A stretch of DNA of 64,000 nt. Origin: Microglena sp. YARC. Its lineage: Eukaryota > Chlorophyta > Chlorophyceae > Chlamydomonadales > Chlamydomonadaceae. The notes beneath the pieces are model-generated. The model was not told the DNA's origin. It was given only the letters and a program-made list of their open reading frames with translations, and did no database searches. This document shows positions 43,101 to 57,735 of the stretch, in pieces (position 1 is the first letter of the stretch; every line of letters begins with the position of its first letter). A program made the translations under genes and the position numbers. The stretch covers positions 80,921,420-80,985,419 of the forward strand of contig CM039463.1 in assembly GCA_022414725.1 (NCBI GenBank). Reading direction: 5' to 3'.

Positions 43101-46100
43101 CTAGCACTAATGCTGCTAGCACTAATGCTGCTAGCACTAATGCTAGATATAGCATCTCTACTACTACTAGCACTACTGCTAGCACTAATGCTGCTAGCAC
43201 TAATGCTAGATATAGCATCTCTACTACTACTAGCACTACTGCTAGCACTAATGCTGCTAGCACTAATGCTAGATATAGCATCTCTACTACTACTAGCACT
43301 ACTGCTAGCACTAATGCTGCTAGCACTAATGCTAGCTATGCTAGATATAGCATCTCTACTACTACTAGCACTACTGCTAGCACTAATGCTGCTAGCACTA
43401 ATGCTAGATATAGCATCTCTACTACTACTAGCACTACTGCTAGCACTAATGCTGCTAGCACTAATGCTGCTAGCACTAATGCTAGATATAGCATAATGCT
43501 CTACTACTACTAGCACTAATGCTGCTAGCACTAATGCTAGCTAGCACTAATGCTAGACTATAGCATCTCTACTACTACTAGCACTACTGCTAGCACTAAT
43601 GCTGCTAGCACTAATGCTAGATATAGCATCTCTACTACTACTAGCACTACTGCTAGCACTAATGCTGCTAGCACTAATGCTGCTAGCACTAATGCTAGAT
43701 ATAGCATCTCTACTACTACTAGCACTACTGCTAGCACTAATGCTGCTAGCACTAATGCTAGATATAGCATCTCTACTACTACTAGCACTACTGCTAGCAC
43801 TAATGCTGCTAGCACTAATGCTAGATATAGCATCTCTACTACTACTAGCACTACTGCTAATGCTGCTAGCACTAATGCTGCTAGCACTAATGCTAGATAT
43901 AGCATCTCTACTACTACTAGCACTACTGCTAGCACTAATGCTGCTAGCACTAATGCTAGATATAGCATCTCTACTACTACTAGCACTACTGCTAGCACTA
44001 ATGCTGCTAGCACTAATGCTGCTAGCACTAATGCTAGATATAGCATCTCTACTACTACTAGCACTACTGCTAGCACTAATGCTGCTAGCACTAATGCTAG
44101 ATATAGCATCTCTACTACTACTAGCACTAATGCTAGCACTAATGCTGCTAGCACTAATGCTGCTAGCACTAATGCTAGATATAGCATCTCTACTACTACT
44201 AGCACTACTGCTAGCACTAATGCTGCTAGCACTAATGCTAGATATAGCATCTCTACTACTACTAGCACTACTGCTAGCACTAATGCTGCTAGCACTAATG
44301 CTAGATATAGCATCTCTACTACTACTAGCACTAATGCTAGCACTAATGCTGCTAGCACTAATGCTAGATATAGCATCTCTACTACTACTAGCACTACTGC
44401 TAGCACTAATGCTGCTAGCACTAATGCTAGATATAGCATCTCTACTACTACTAGCACTACTGCTAGCACTAATGCTGCTAGCACTAATGCTAGATATAGC
44501 ATCTCTACTACTACTAGCACTACTGCTAGCACTAATGCTGCTAGCACTAATGCTAGATATAGCATCTCTACTACTACTAGCACTACTGCTAGCACTAAAT
44601 GCTGCTAGCACTAATGCTAGATATAGCATCTCTACTACTACTAGCACTACTGCTAGCACTAATGCTGCTAGCACTAATGCTAGATATAGCATCTCTACTA
44701 CTACTAGCACTACTGCTAGCACTAATGCTGCTAGCACTAATGCTACTAGCACTAATGCTAGATATAGCATCTCTACTACTACTAGCACTACTGCTAGCAC
44801 TAATGCTGCTAGCACTAATGCTAGATATAGCATCTCTACTACTACTAGCACTACTGCTAGCACTAATGCTGCTAGCACTAATGCTAGATATAGCATCTCT
44901 ACTACTACTAGCACTACTGCTAGCACTAATGCTGCTAGCACTAATGCTAGATATAGCATCTCTACTACTACTAGCACTACTGCTAGCACTAATGCTGCTA
45001 GCACTAATGCTGCTAGCACTAATGCTAGATATAGCATCTCTACTACTACTAGCACTACTGCTAGCACTAATGCTGCTAGCACTAATGCTAGATATAGCAT
45101 CTCTACTACTACTAGCACTACTGCTAGCACTAATGCTGCTAGCACTAATGCTAGATATAGCATCTCTACTACTACTAGCACTACTGCTAGCACTAATGCT
45201 GCTAGCACTAATGCTGCTAGCACTAATGCTAGATATAGCATCTCTACTACTACTAGCACTACTGCTAGCACTAATGCTGCTAGCACTAATGCTAGATATA
45301 GCATCTCTACTACTACTAGCACTACTGCTAGCACTAATGCTGCTAGCACTAATGCTAGATATAGCATCTCTACTACTACTAGCACTAATGCTGCTAGCAC
45401 TAATGCTAGCATAATGCTCTACTACTACTAGCACTACTGCTAGCACTAATGCTGCTAGCACTAATGCTGCTAGCACTAATGCTAGACATAGCATCTCTAC
45501 TACTACTAGCACTACTGCTAGCACTAATGCTGCTAGCACTAATGCTAGATATAGCATCTCTACTACTACTAGCACTACTGCTAGCACTAATGCTGCTAGC
45601 ACTAATGCTAGATATAGCATCTCTACTACTACTAGCACTACTGCTAGCACTAATGCTGCTAGCACTAATGCTAGATATAGCATCTCTACTACTACTAGCA
45701 CTACTGCTAGCACTAATGCTGCTAGCACTAATGCTAGATATAGCATCTCTACTACTACTAGCACTACTGCTAGCACTAATGCTGCTAGCACTAATGCTAG
45801 ATATAGCATCTCTACTACTACTAGCACTACTGCTAGCACTAATGCTGCTAGCACTAATGCTAGATATAGCATCTCTACTACTACTAGCACTAATGCTGCT
45901 AGCACTAATGCTGCTAGCACTAATGCTAGATATAGCATCTCTACTACTACTAGCACTACTGCTAGCACTAATGCTGCTAGCACTAATGCTAGATATAGCA
46001 TCTCTACTACTACTAGCACTACTGCTAGCACTAATGCTGCTAGCACTAATGCTAGATATAGCATCTCTACTACTACTAGCACTACTGCTAGCACTAATGC

Positions 46101-49100
46101 TGCTAGCACTAATGCTAGATATAGCATCTCTACTACTACTAGCACTACTGCTAGCACTAATGCTGCTAGCACTAATGCTAGATATAGCATCTCTACTACT
46201 ACTAGCACTAATGCTAGCACTAATGCTGCTAGCACTAATGCTAGATATAGCATCTCTACTACTACTAGCACTACTGCTAGCACTAATGCTGCTAGCACTA
46301 ATGCTACTAGCACTAATGCTAGATATAGCATCTCTACTACTACTAGCACTACTGCTAGCACTAATGCTGCTAGCACTAATGCTAGATATAGCATCTCTAC
46401 TACTACTAGCACTACTGCTAGCACTAATGCTGCTAGCACTAATGCTAGATATAGCATCTCTACTACTACTAGCACTACTGCTAGCACTAATGCTGCTAGC
46501 ACTAATGCTGCTAGCACTAATGCTAGATATAGCATCTCTACTACTACTAGCACTACTGCTAGCACTAATGCTGCTAGCACTAATGCTAGATATAGCATCT
46601 CTACTACTACTAGCACTACTGCTAGCACTAATGCTGCTAGCACTAATGCTAGATATAGCATCTCTACTACTACTAGCACTACTGCTAGCACTAATGCTGC
46701 TAGCACTAATGCTGCTAGCACTAATGCTAGATATAGCATCTCTACTACTACTAGCACTACTGCTAGCACTAATGCTGCTAGCACTAATGCTAGATATAGC
46801 ATCTCTACTACTACTAGCACTACTGCTAGCACTAATGCTGCTAGCACTAATGCTAGATATAGCATCTCTACTACTACTAGCACTACTGCTAGCACTAATG
46901 CTGCTAGCACTAATGCTAGATATAGCATCTCTACTACTACTAGCACTACTGCTAGCACTAATGCTGCTAGCACTAATGCTAGATATAGCATCTCTACTAC
47001 TACTAGCACTACTGCTAGCACTAATGCTGCTAGCACTAATGCTAGATATAGCATCTCTACTACTACTAGCACTACTGCTAGCACTAATGCTGCTAGCACT
47101 AATGCTAGATATAGCATCTCTACTACTACTAGCACTAATGCTAGCACTAATGCTGCTAGCACTAATGCTAGATATAGCATCTCTACTACTACTAGCACTA
47201 CTGCTAGCACTAATGCTGCTAGCACTAATGCTAGATATAGCATCTCTACTACTACTAGCACTACTGCTAGCACTAATGCTGCTAGCACTAATGCTAGATA
47301 TAGCATCTCTACTACTACTAGCACTACTGCTAGCACTAATGCTGCTAGCACTAATGCTAGATATAGCATCTCTACTACTACTAGCACTAATGCTAGCACT
47401 AGCACTAATGCTGCACTAATGCTGCTAGCACTAATGCTGCTAGCACTAATGCTAGATATAGCATCTCTACTACTACTAGCACTACTGCTAGCACTAATGC
47501 TGCTAGCACTAATGCTAGATATAGCATCTCTACTACTACTAGCACTAATGCTGCTAGCACTAATGCTAGCATCTCTACTACTACTAGCACTACTGCTAGC
47601 ACTAATGCTGCTAGCACTAATGCTGCTAGCACTAATGCTAGATATAGCATCTCTACTACTACTAGCACTACTGCTAGCACTAATGCTGCTAGCACTAATG
47701 CTGCTAGCACTAATGCTAGATATAGCATCTCTACTACTACTAGCACTACTGCTAGCACTAATGCTGCTAGCACTAATGCTAGATATAGCATCTCTACTAC
47801 TACTAGCACTACTGCTAGCACTAATGCTGCTAGCACTAATGCTAGATATAGCATCTCTACTACTACTAGCACTACTGCTAGCACTAATGCTGCTAGCACT
47901 AATGCTAGATATAGCATCTCTACTACTACTAGCACTAATGCTAGCACTAATGCTGCTAGCACTAATGCTAGATATAGCATCTCTACTACTACTAGCACTA
48001 CTGCTAGCACTAATGCTGCTAGCACTAATGCTAGATATAGCATCTCTACTACTACTAGCACTAATGCTAGCACTAATGCTGCTAGCACTAATGCTGCTAG
48101 CACTAATGCTAGATATAGCATCTCTACTACTACTAGCACTACTGCTAGCACTAATGCTGCTAGCACTAATGCTAGATATAGCATCTCTACTACTACTAGC
48201 ACTACTGCTAGCACTAATGCTGCTAGCACTAATGCTAGATATAGCATCTCTACTACTACTAGCACTACTGCTAGCACTAATGCTGCTAGCACTAATGCTA
48301 GATATAGCATCTCTACTACTACTAGCACTAATGCTAGCTAGCACTAATGCTAGATATAGCATCTCTACTACTACTAGCACTACTGCTAGCACTAATGCTG
48401 CTAGCACTAATGCTAGATATAGCATCTCTACTACTACTAGCACTACTGCTAGCACTAATGCTGCTAGCACTAATGCTAGATATAGCATCTCTACTACTAC
48501 TAGCACTACTGCTAGCACTAATGCTGCTAGCACTAATGCTAGATATAGCATCTCTACTACTACTAGCACTAATGCTAGCACTAATGCTGCTAGCACTAAT
48601 GCTAGATATAGCATCTCTACTACTACTAGCACTACTGCTAGCACTAATGCTGCTAGCACTAATGCTAGATATAGCATCTCTACTACTACTAGCACTAATG
48701 CTAGCACTAATGCTGCTAGCACTAATGCTAGATATAGCATCTCTACTACTACTAGCACTACTGCTAGCACTAATGCTGCTAGCACTAATGCTAGACTATA
48801 GCATCTCTACTACTACTAGCACTACTGCTAGCACTAATGCTGCTAGCACTAATGCTAGATATAGCATCTCTACTACTACTAGCACTACTGCTAGCACTAA
48901 TGCACTAATGCTAGCATATAGCATCTCTACTACTACTAGCACTACTGCTAGCACTAATGCTGCTAGCACTAATGCTAGATATAGCATCTCTACTACTACT
49001 AGCACTACTGCTAGCACTAATGCTGCTAGCACTAATGCTAGATATAGCATCTCTACTACTACTAGCACTACTGCTAGCACTAATGCTGCTAGCACTAATG

Positions 49101-52100
49101 CTAGATATAGCATCTCTACTACTACTAGCACTACTGCTAGCACTAATGCTGCTAGCACTAATGCTAGATATAGCATCTCTACTACTACTAGCACTAATGC
49201 TAGCACTACTGCTAAGCACTAATGCTGCTAGCACTAATGCTAGATATAGCATCTCTACTACTACTAGCACTACTGCTAGCACTAATGCTGCTAGCACTAA
49301 TGCTAGATATAGCATCTCTACTACTACTAGCACTACTGCTAGCACTAATGCTGCTAGCACTAATGCTAGATATAGCATCTCTACTACTACTAGCACTACT
49401 GCTAGCACTAATGCTGCTAGCACTAATGCTAGCACTAATGCTAGATATAGCATCTCTACTACTACTAGCACTACTGCTAGCACTAATGCTGCTAGCACTA
49501 ATGCTAGATATAGCATCTCTACTACTACTAGCACTACTGCTAGCACTAATGCTGCTAGCACTAATGCTGCTAGCACTAATGCTAGCATCTCTACTACTAC
49601 TAGCACTAATGCTAGCTAGCACTAATGCTAGATATAGCATCTCTACTACTACTAGCACTACTGCTAGCACTAATGCTGCTAGCACTAATGCTAGATATAG
49701 CATCTCTACTACTACTAGCACTAATGCTGCTAGCACTAATGCTGCTAGCACTAATGCTAGATATAGCATCTCTACTACTACTAGCACTACTGCTAGCACT
49801 AATGCTGCTAGCACTAATGCTAGATATAGCATCTCTACTACTACTAGCACTACTGCTAGCACTAATGCTGCTAGCACTAATGCTAGATATAGCATCTCTA
49901 CTACTACTAGCACTACTGCTAGCACTAATGCTGCTAGCACTAATGCTAGCATATAGCATCTCTACTACTACTAGCACTACTGCTAGCACTAATGCTGCTA
50001 GCACTAATGCTAGATATAGCATCTCTACTACTACTAGCACTACTGCTAGCACTAATGCTGCTAGCACTAATGCTGCTAGCACTAATGCTAGATATAGCAT
50101 CTCTACTACTACTAGCACTACTGCTAGCACTAATGCTGCTAGCACTAATGCTAGATATAGCATCTCTACTACTACTAGCACTAACTGCTAGCACTAATGC
50201 TGCTAGCACTAATGCTAGATATAGCATCTCTACTACTACTAGCACTACTGCTAGCACTAATGCTGCTAGCACTAATGCTGCTAGCACTAATGCTAGATAT
50301 AGCATCTCTACTACTACTAGCACTACTGCTAGCACTAATGCTGCTAGCACTAATGCTAGATATAGCATCTCTACTACTACTAGCACTACTGCTAGCACTA
50401 ATGCTGCTAGCACTAATGCTGCTAGCACTATGCTGCTAGCATAATGCTAGATATAGCATCTCTACTACTACTAGCACTAATGCTGCTAGCACTAATGCTG
50501 CTAGCACTAATGCTAGATATAGCATCTCTACTACTACTAGCACTACTGCTAGCACTAATGCTGCTAGCACTAATGCTAGATATAGCATCTCTACTACTAC
50601 TAGCACTAATGCTGCTAGCACTAATGCTGCTAGCACTAATGCTAGATATAGCATCTCTACTACTACTAGCACTAATGCTAGCACTAATGCTGCTAGCACT
50701 AATGCTAGATATAGCATCTCTACTACTACTAGCACTACTGCTAGCACTAATGCTGCTAGCACTAATGCTGCTAGCACTAATGCTAGATATAGCATCTCTA
50801 CTACTACTAGCACTACTGCTAGCACTAATGCTGCTAGCACTAATGCTAGATATAGCATCTCTACTACTACTAGCACTACTGCTAGCACTAATGCTGCTAG
50901 CACTAATGCTAGATATAGCATCTCTACTACTACTAGCACTACTGCTAGCACTAATGCTGCTAGCACTAATGCTAGATATAGCATCTCTACTACTACTAGC
51001 ACTAATGCTAGCACTAATGCTACTAGCACTAATGCTAGATATAGCATCTCTACTACTACTAGCACTACTGCTAGCACTAATGCTGCTAGCACTAATGCTA
51101 GATATAGCATCTCTACTACTACTAGCACTACTGCTAGCACTAATGCTGCTAGCACTAATGCTAGATATAGCATCTCTACTACTACTAGCACTACTGCTAG
51201 CACTAATGCTGCTAGCACTAATGCTAGATATAGCATCTCTACTACTACTAGCACTACTGCTAGCACTAATGCTGCTAGCACTAATGCTGCTAGCACTAAT
51301 GCTAGATATAGCATCTCTACTACTACTAGCACTAATGCTAGCACTAATGCTGCTAGCACTAATGCTAGATATAGCATCTCTACTACTACTAGCACTACTG
51401 CTAGCACTAATGCTGCTAGCACTAATGCTAGATATAGCATCTCTACTACTACTAGCACTACTGCTAGCACTAATGCTGCTAGCACTAATGCTAGATATAG
51501 CATCTCTACTACTACTAGCACTACTGCTAGCACTAATGCTGCTAGCACTAATGCTAGATATAGCATCTCTACTACTACTAGCACTACTGCTAGCACTAAT
51601 GCTGCTAGCACTAATGCTGCTAGCACTAATGCTAGATATAGCATCTCTACTACTACTAGCACTAATGCTGCTAGCACTAATGCTGCTAGCACTAATGCTA
51701 GATATAGCATCTCTACTACTACTAGCACTACTGCTAGCACTAATGCTGCTAGCACTAATGCTAGATATAGCATCTCTACTACTACTAGCACTACTGCTAG
51801 CACTAATGCTACTAGCACTAATGCTAGATATAGCATCTCTACTACTACTAGCACTACTGCTAGCACTAATGCTGCTAGCACTAATGCTAGATATAGCATC
51901 TCTACTACTACTAGCACTACTGCTAGCACTAATGCTGCTAGCACTAATGCTAGATATAGCATCTCTACTACTACTAGCACTAATGCTGCTAGCACTAATG
52001 CTGCTAGCACTAATGCTAGACTATAGCATCTCTACTACTACTAGCACTACTGCTAGCACTAATGCTGCTAGCACTAATGCTAGATATAGCATCTCTACTA

Positions 52101-55100
52101 CTACTAGCACTACTGCTAGCACTAATGCTGCTAGCACTAATGCTAGATATAGCATCTCTACTACTACTAGCACTACTGCTAGCACTAATGCTGCTAGCAC
52201 TAATGCTAGATATAGCATCTCTACTACTACTAGCACTACTGCTAGCACTAATGCTGCTAGCACTAATGCTGCTAGCACTAATGCTAGATATAGCATCTCT
52301 ACTACTACTAGCACTACTGCTAGCACTAATGCTGCTAGCACTAATGCTAGATATAGCATCTCTACTACTACTAGCACTACTGCTAGCACTAATGCTGCTA
52401 GCACTAATGCTGCTAGCACTAATGCTAGATATAGCATCTCTACTACTACTAGCACTACTGCTAGCACTAATGCTGCTAGCACTAATGCTAGATATAGCAT
52501 CTCTACTACTACTAGCACTAATGCTAGCACTAACTGCTAGCACTAATGCTGCTAGCACTAATGCTAGATATAGCATCTCTACTACTACTAGCACTACTGC
52601 TAGCACTAATGCTGCTAGCACTAATGCTAGATATAGCATCTCTACTACTACTAGCACTACTGCTAGCACTAATGCTGCTAGCACTAATGCTAGATATAGC
52701 ATCTCTACTACTACTAGCACTACTGCTAGCACTAATGCTGCTAGCACTAATGCTGCTAGCACTAATGCTAGATATAGCATCTCTACTACTACTAGCACTA
52801 CTGCTAGCACTAATGCTGCTAGCACTAATGCTAGATATAGCATCTCTACTACTACTAGCACTAATGCTAGCACTACTACTAGCACTAATGCTAGATATAG
52901 CATCTCTACTACTACTAGCACTACTGCTAGCACTAATGCTGCTAGCACTAATGCTAGATATAGCATCTCTACTACTACTAGCACTAATGCTGCTAGCACT
53001 AATGCTGCTAGCACTAATGCTAGATATAGCATCTCTACTACTACTAGCACTACTGCTAGCACTAATGCTGCTAGCACTAATGCTAGATATAGCATCTCTA
53101 CTACTACTAGCACTACTGCTAGCACTAATGCTGCTAGCACTAATGCTAGATATAGCATCTCTACTACTACTAGCACTACTGCTAGCACTAATGCTGCTAG
53201 CACTAATGCTAGATATAGCATCTCTACTACTACTAGCACTACTGCTAGCACTAATGCTGCTAGCACTAATGCTAGATATAGCATCTCTACTACTACTAGC
53301 ACTACTGCTAGCACTAATGCTGCTAGCACTAATGCTAGATATAGCATCTCTACTACTACTAGCACTACTGCTAGCACTAATGCTGCTAGCACTAATGCTA
53401 GATATAGCATCTCTACTACTACTAGCACTAATGCTAGCACTAATGCTGCTAGCACTAATGCTGCTAGCACTAATGCTAGATATAGCATCTCTACTACTAC
53501 TAGCACTACTGCTAGCACTAATGCTGCTAGCACTAATGCTAGATATAGCATCTCTACTACTACTAGCACTACTGCTAGCACTAATGCTGCTAGCACTAAT
53601 GCTGCTAGCACTAATGCTAGATATAGCATCTCTACTACTACTAGCACTACTGCTAGCACTAATGCTGCTAGCACTAATGCTAGATATAGCATCTCTACTA
53701 CTACTAGCACTACTGCTAGCACTAATGCTGCTAGCACTAATGCTAGATATAGCATCTCTACTACTACTAGCACTAATGCTAGCACTAATGCTGCTAGCAC
53801 TAATGCTAGCACTAATGCTAGATATAGCATCTCTACTACTACTAGCACTACTGCTAGCACTAATGCTGCTAGCACTAATGCTAGATATAGCATCTCTACT
53901 ACTACTAGCACTACTGCTAGCACTAATGCTGCTAGCACTAATGCTAGATATAGCATCTCTACTACTACTAGCACTACTGCTAGCACTAATGCTGCTAGCA
54001 CTAATGCTGCTAGCACTAATGCTAGATATAGCATCTCTACTACTACTAGCACTACTGCTAGCACTAATGCTGCTAGCACTAATGCTAGATATAGCATCTC
54101 TACTACTACTAGCACTACTGCTAGCACTAATGCTGCTAGCACTAATGCTGCTAGCACTAATGCTAGATATAGCATCTCTACTACTACTAGCACTACTGCT
54201 AGCACTAATGCTGCTAGCACTAATGCTAGATATAGCATCTCTACTACTACTAGCACTAATGCTAGCACTAATGCTGCTAGCACTAATGCTAGATATAGCA
54301 TCTCTACTACTACTAGCACTACTGCTAGCACTAATGCTAGCACTAATGCTGCTAGCACTAATGCTAGATATAGCATCTCTACTACTACTAGCACTACTGC
54401 TAGCACTAATGCTGCTAGCACTAATGCTAGATATAGCATCTCTACTACTACTAGCACTAATGCTGCTAGCACTAATGCTGCTAGCACTAATGCTAGATAT
54501 AGCATCTCTACTACTACTAGCACTACTGCTAGCACTAATGCTGCTAGCACTAATGCTAGATATAGCATCTCTACTACTACTAGCACTACTGCTAGCACTA
54601 ATGCTGCTAGCACTAATGCTAGATATAGCATCTCTACTACTACTAGCACTACTGCTAGCACTAATGCTGCTAGCACTAATGCTAGATATAGCATCTCTAC
54701 TACTACTAGCACTACTGCTAGCACTAATGCTGCTAGCACTAATGCTAGATATAGCATCTCTACTACTACTAGCACTAATGCTGCTAGCACTAATGCTGCT
54801 AGCACTAATGCTGCTAGCACTAATGCTAGATATAGCATCTCTACTACTACTAGCACTACTGCTAGCACTAATGCTGCTAGCACTAATGCTAGATATAGCA
54901 TCTCTACTACTACTAGCACTAATGCTAGCACTAATGCTGCTAGCACTAATGCTAGATATAGCATCTCTACTACTACTAGCACTACTGCTAGCACTAATGC
55001 TGCTAGCACTAATGCTGCTAGCACTAATGCTAGCACTATATAGCATCTCTACTACTACTAGCACTACTGCTAGCACTAATGCTGCTAGCACTAATGCTAG

Positions 55101-57735
55101 ATATAGCATCTCTACTACTACTAGCACTACTGCTAGCACTAATGCTGCTAGCACTAATGCTAGATATAGCATCTCTACTACTACTAGCACTACTGCTAGC
55201 ACTAATGCTGCTAGCACTAATGCTGCTAGCACTAATGCTAGCATAGCACTAATGCTGCTAGCACTACTGCTAGCACTAATGCTGCTAGCACTAATGCTAG
55301 ATATAGCATCTCTACTACTACTAGCACTACTGCTAGCACTAATGCTGCTAGCACTAATGCTAGATATAGCATCTCTACTACTACTAGCACTACTGCTAGC
55401 ACTAATGCTGCTAGCACTAATGCTAGATATAGCATCTCTACTACTACTAGCACTACTGCTAGCACTAATGCTGCTAGCACTAATGCTGCTAGCACTAATG
55501 CTAGATATAGCATCTCTACTACTACTAGCACTACTGCTAGCACTAATGCTGCTAGCACTAATGCTAGATATAGCATCTCTACTACTACTAGCACTACTGC
55601 TAGCACTAATGCTGCTAGCACTAATGCTAGCATATAGCATCTCTACTACTACTAGCACTACTGCTAGCACTAATGCTGCTAGCACTAATGCTGCTAGCAC
55701 TAATGCTAGATATAGCATCTCTACTACTACTAGCACTAACTGCTGCTAGCACTAATGCTGCTAGCACTAATGCTAGATATAGCATCTCTACTACTACTAG
55801 CACTAATGCTGCTAGCACTAATGCTGCTAGCACTAATGCTAGATATAGCATCTCTACTACTACTAGCACTACTGCTAGCACTAATGCTGCTAGCACTAAT
55901 GCTAGATATAGCATCTCTACTACTACTAGCACTACTGCTAGCACTAATGCTGCTAGCACTAATGCTAGATATAGCATCTCTACTACTACTAGCACTAATG
56001 CTAGCACTACTACTAGCACTAATGCTGCTAGCACTAATGCTAGATATAGCATCTCTACTACTACTAGCACTACTGCTAGCACTAATGCTGCTAGCACTAA
56101 TGCTAGATATAGCATCTCTACTACTACTAGCACTAACTGCTAGCACTAATGCTGCTAGCACTAATATGCTGCTAGCACTAATGCTGCTAGCACTAATGCT
56201 AGATATAGCATCTCTACTACTACTAGCACTACTGCTAGCACTAATGCTGCTAGCACTAATGCTAATGCTAGATATAGCATCTCTACTACTACTAGCACTA
56301 CTGCTAGCACTAATGCTGCTAGCACTAATGCTAGATATAGCATCTCTACTACTACTAGCACTACTGCTAGCACTAATGCTGCTAGCACTAATGCTAGCAC
56401 TAATGCTAGATATAGCATCTCTACTACTACTAGCACTACTGCTAGCACTAATGCTGCTAGCACTAATGCTAGATATAGCATCTCTACTACTACTAGCACT
56501 ACTGCTAGCACTAATGCTGCTAGCACTAATGCTAGATATAGCATCTCTACTACTACTAGCACTAATGCTAGCACTAATGCTGCTAGCACTAATGCTGCTA
56601 GCACTAATGCTAGATATAGCATCTCTACTACTACTAGCACTACTGCTAGCACTAATGCTGCTAGCACTAATGCTAGATATAGCATCTCTACTACTACTAG
56701 CACTACTGCTAGCACTAATGCTGCTAGCACTAATGCTAGATATAGCATCTCTACTACTACTAGCACTACTGCTAGCACTAATGCTAGCTAGCACTAATGC
56801 TAGCACTAATGCTAGATATAGCATCTCTACTACTACTAGCACTACTGCTAGCACTAATGCTGCTAGCACTAATGCTAGATATAGCATCTCTACTACTACT
56901 AGCACTAATGCTAGCACTACTACTAGCACTAATGCTAGATATAGCATCTCTACTACTACTAGCACTAATGCTAGCACTACTGCTAATGCTAGCACTAATG
57001 CTAGATATAGCATCTCTACTACTACTAGCACTACTGCTAGCACTAATGCTGCTAGCACTAATGCTGCTAGCACTAATGCTAGATATAGCATCTCTACTAC
57101 TACTAGCACTACTGCTAGCACTAATGCTGCTAGCACTAATGCTAGATATAGCATCTCTACTACTACTAGCACTAATTGCTAGCACTACTACTAGCACTAA
57201 TGCTAGATATAGCATCTCTACTACTACTAGCACTACTGCTAGCACTAATGCTGCTAGCACTAATGCTAGATATAGCATCTCTACTACTACTAGCACTACT
57301 AGCACTAATGCTGCTAGCACTAATGCTAGATATAGCATCTCTACTACTACTAGCACTACTGCTAGCACTAATGCTGCTAGCACTAATGCTAGATATAGCA
57401 TCTCTACTACTACTAGCACTAATGCTAGCACTAATGCTGCTAGCACTAATGCTAGATATAGCATCTCTACTACTACTAGCACTACTGCTAGCACTACTAC
57501 TAGCACTAATGCTAGATATAGCATCTCTACTACTACTAGCACTAATGCTAGCACTAATGCTAGCATGCTACTAGCACTAATGCTAGCACTAATGCTGCTA
57601 GCACTAATGCTAGATATAGCATCTCTACTACTACTAGCACTACTGCTAGCACTACTGCTAGCACTAATGCTAGATATAGCATCTCTACTACTACTAGCAC
57701 TACTGCTAATGCTGCTAGCTAGCTAGCTAGCTAGC
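25143..57735. repeat. Giant 63-bp minisatellite, about 500 copies
   Basis: It begins at a short TAC run. The basic unit starts GCTAGATATAGCATCTCTAC and continues with TAC triplets, then CTAGCACTACTGCTAGC and ACTAATGCTGCTAGCACTAAT. Common variants add or lose a GCTGCTAGCACTAAT (15-base) or GCTAGCACTAAT (12-base) module or change ACTGCT to AATGCT, giving lengths such as 48, 63, 66 and 78, all multiples of three. Four of the six frames are free of stops, hence many spurious frames of up to about 1400 codons. The unit has no CG dinucleotide and two short inverted repeats (ATGCTA-GATA-TAGCAT and AGCA-CTAA-TGCT). I see no interruption by unrelated sequence. Confidence 0.97.

Noticed and set aside
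25041..57735. Dozens of long open frames (to about 1400 codons) over the minisatellite
   Set aside because: They occur in four frames at once because the unit is 63 bases and stops fall in only one frame per strand. No start context or splice support, and frames break at irregular indels.
25143..57735. CRISPR-like array
   Set aside because: No unique spacers; it is a continuous minisatellite in eukaryotic DNA.
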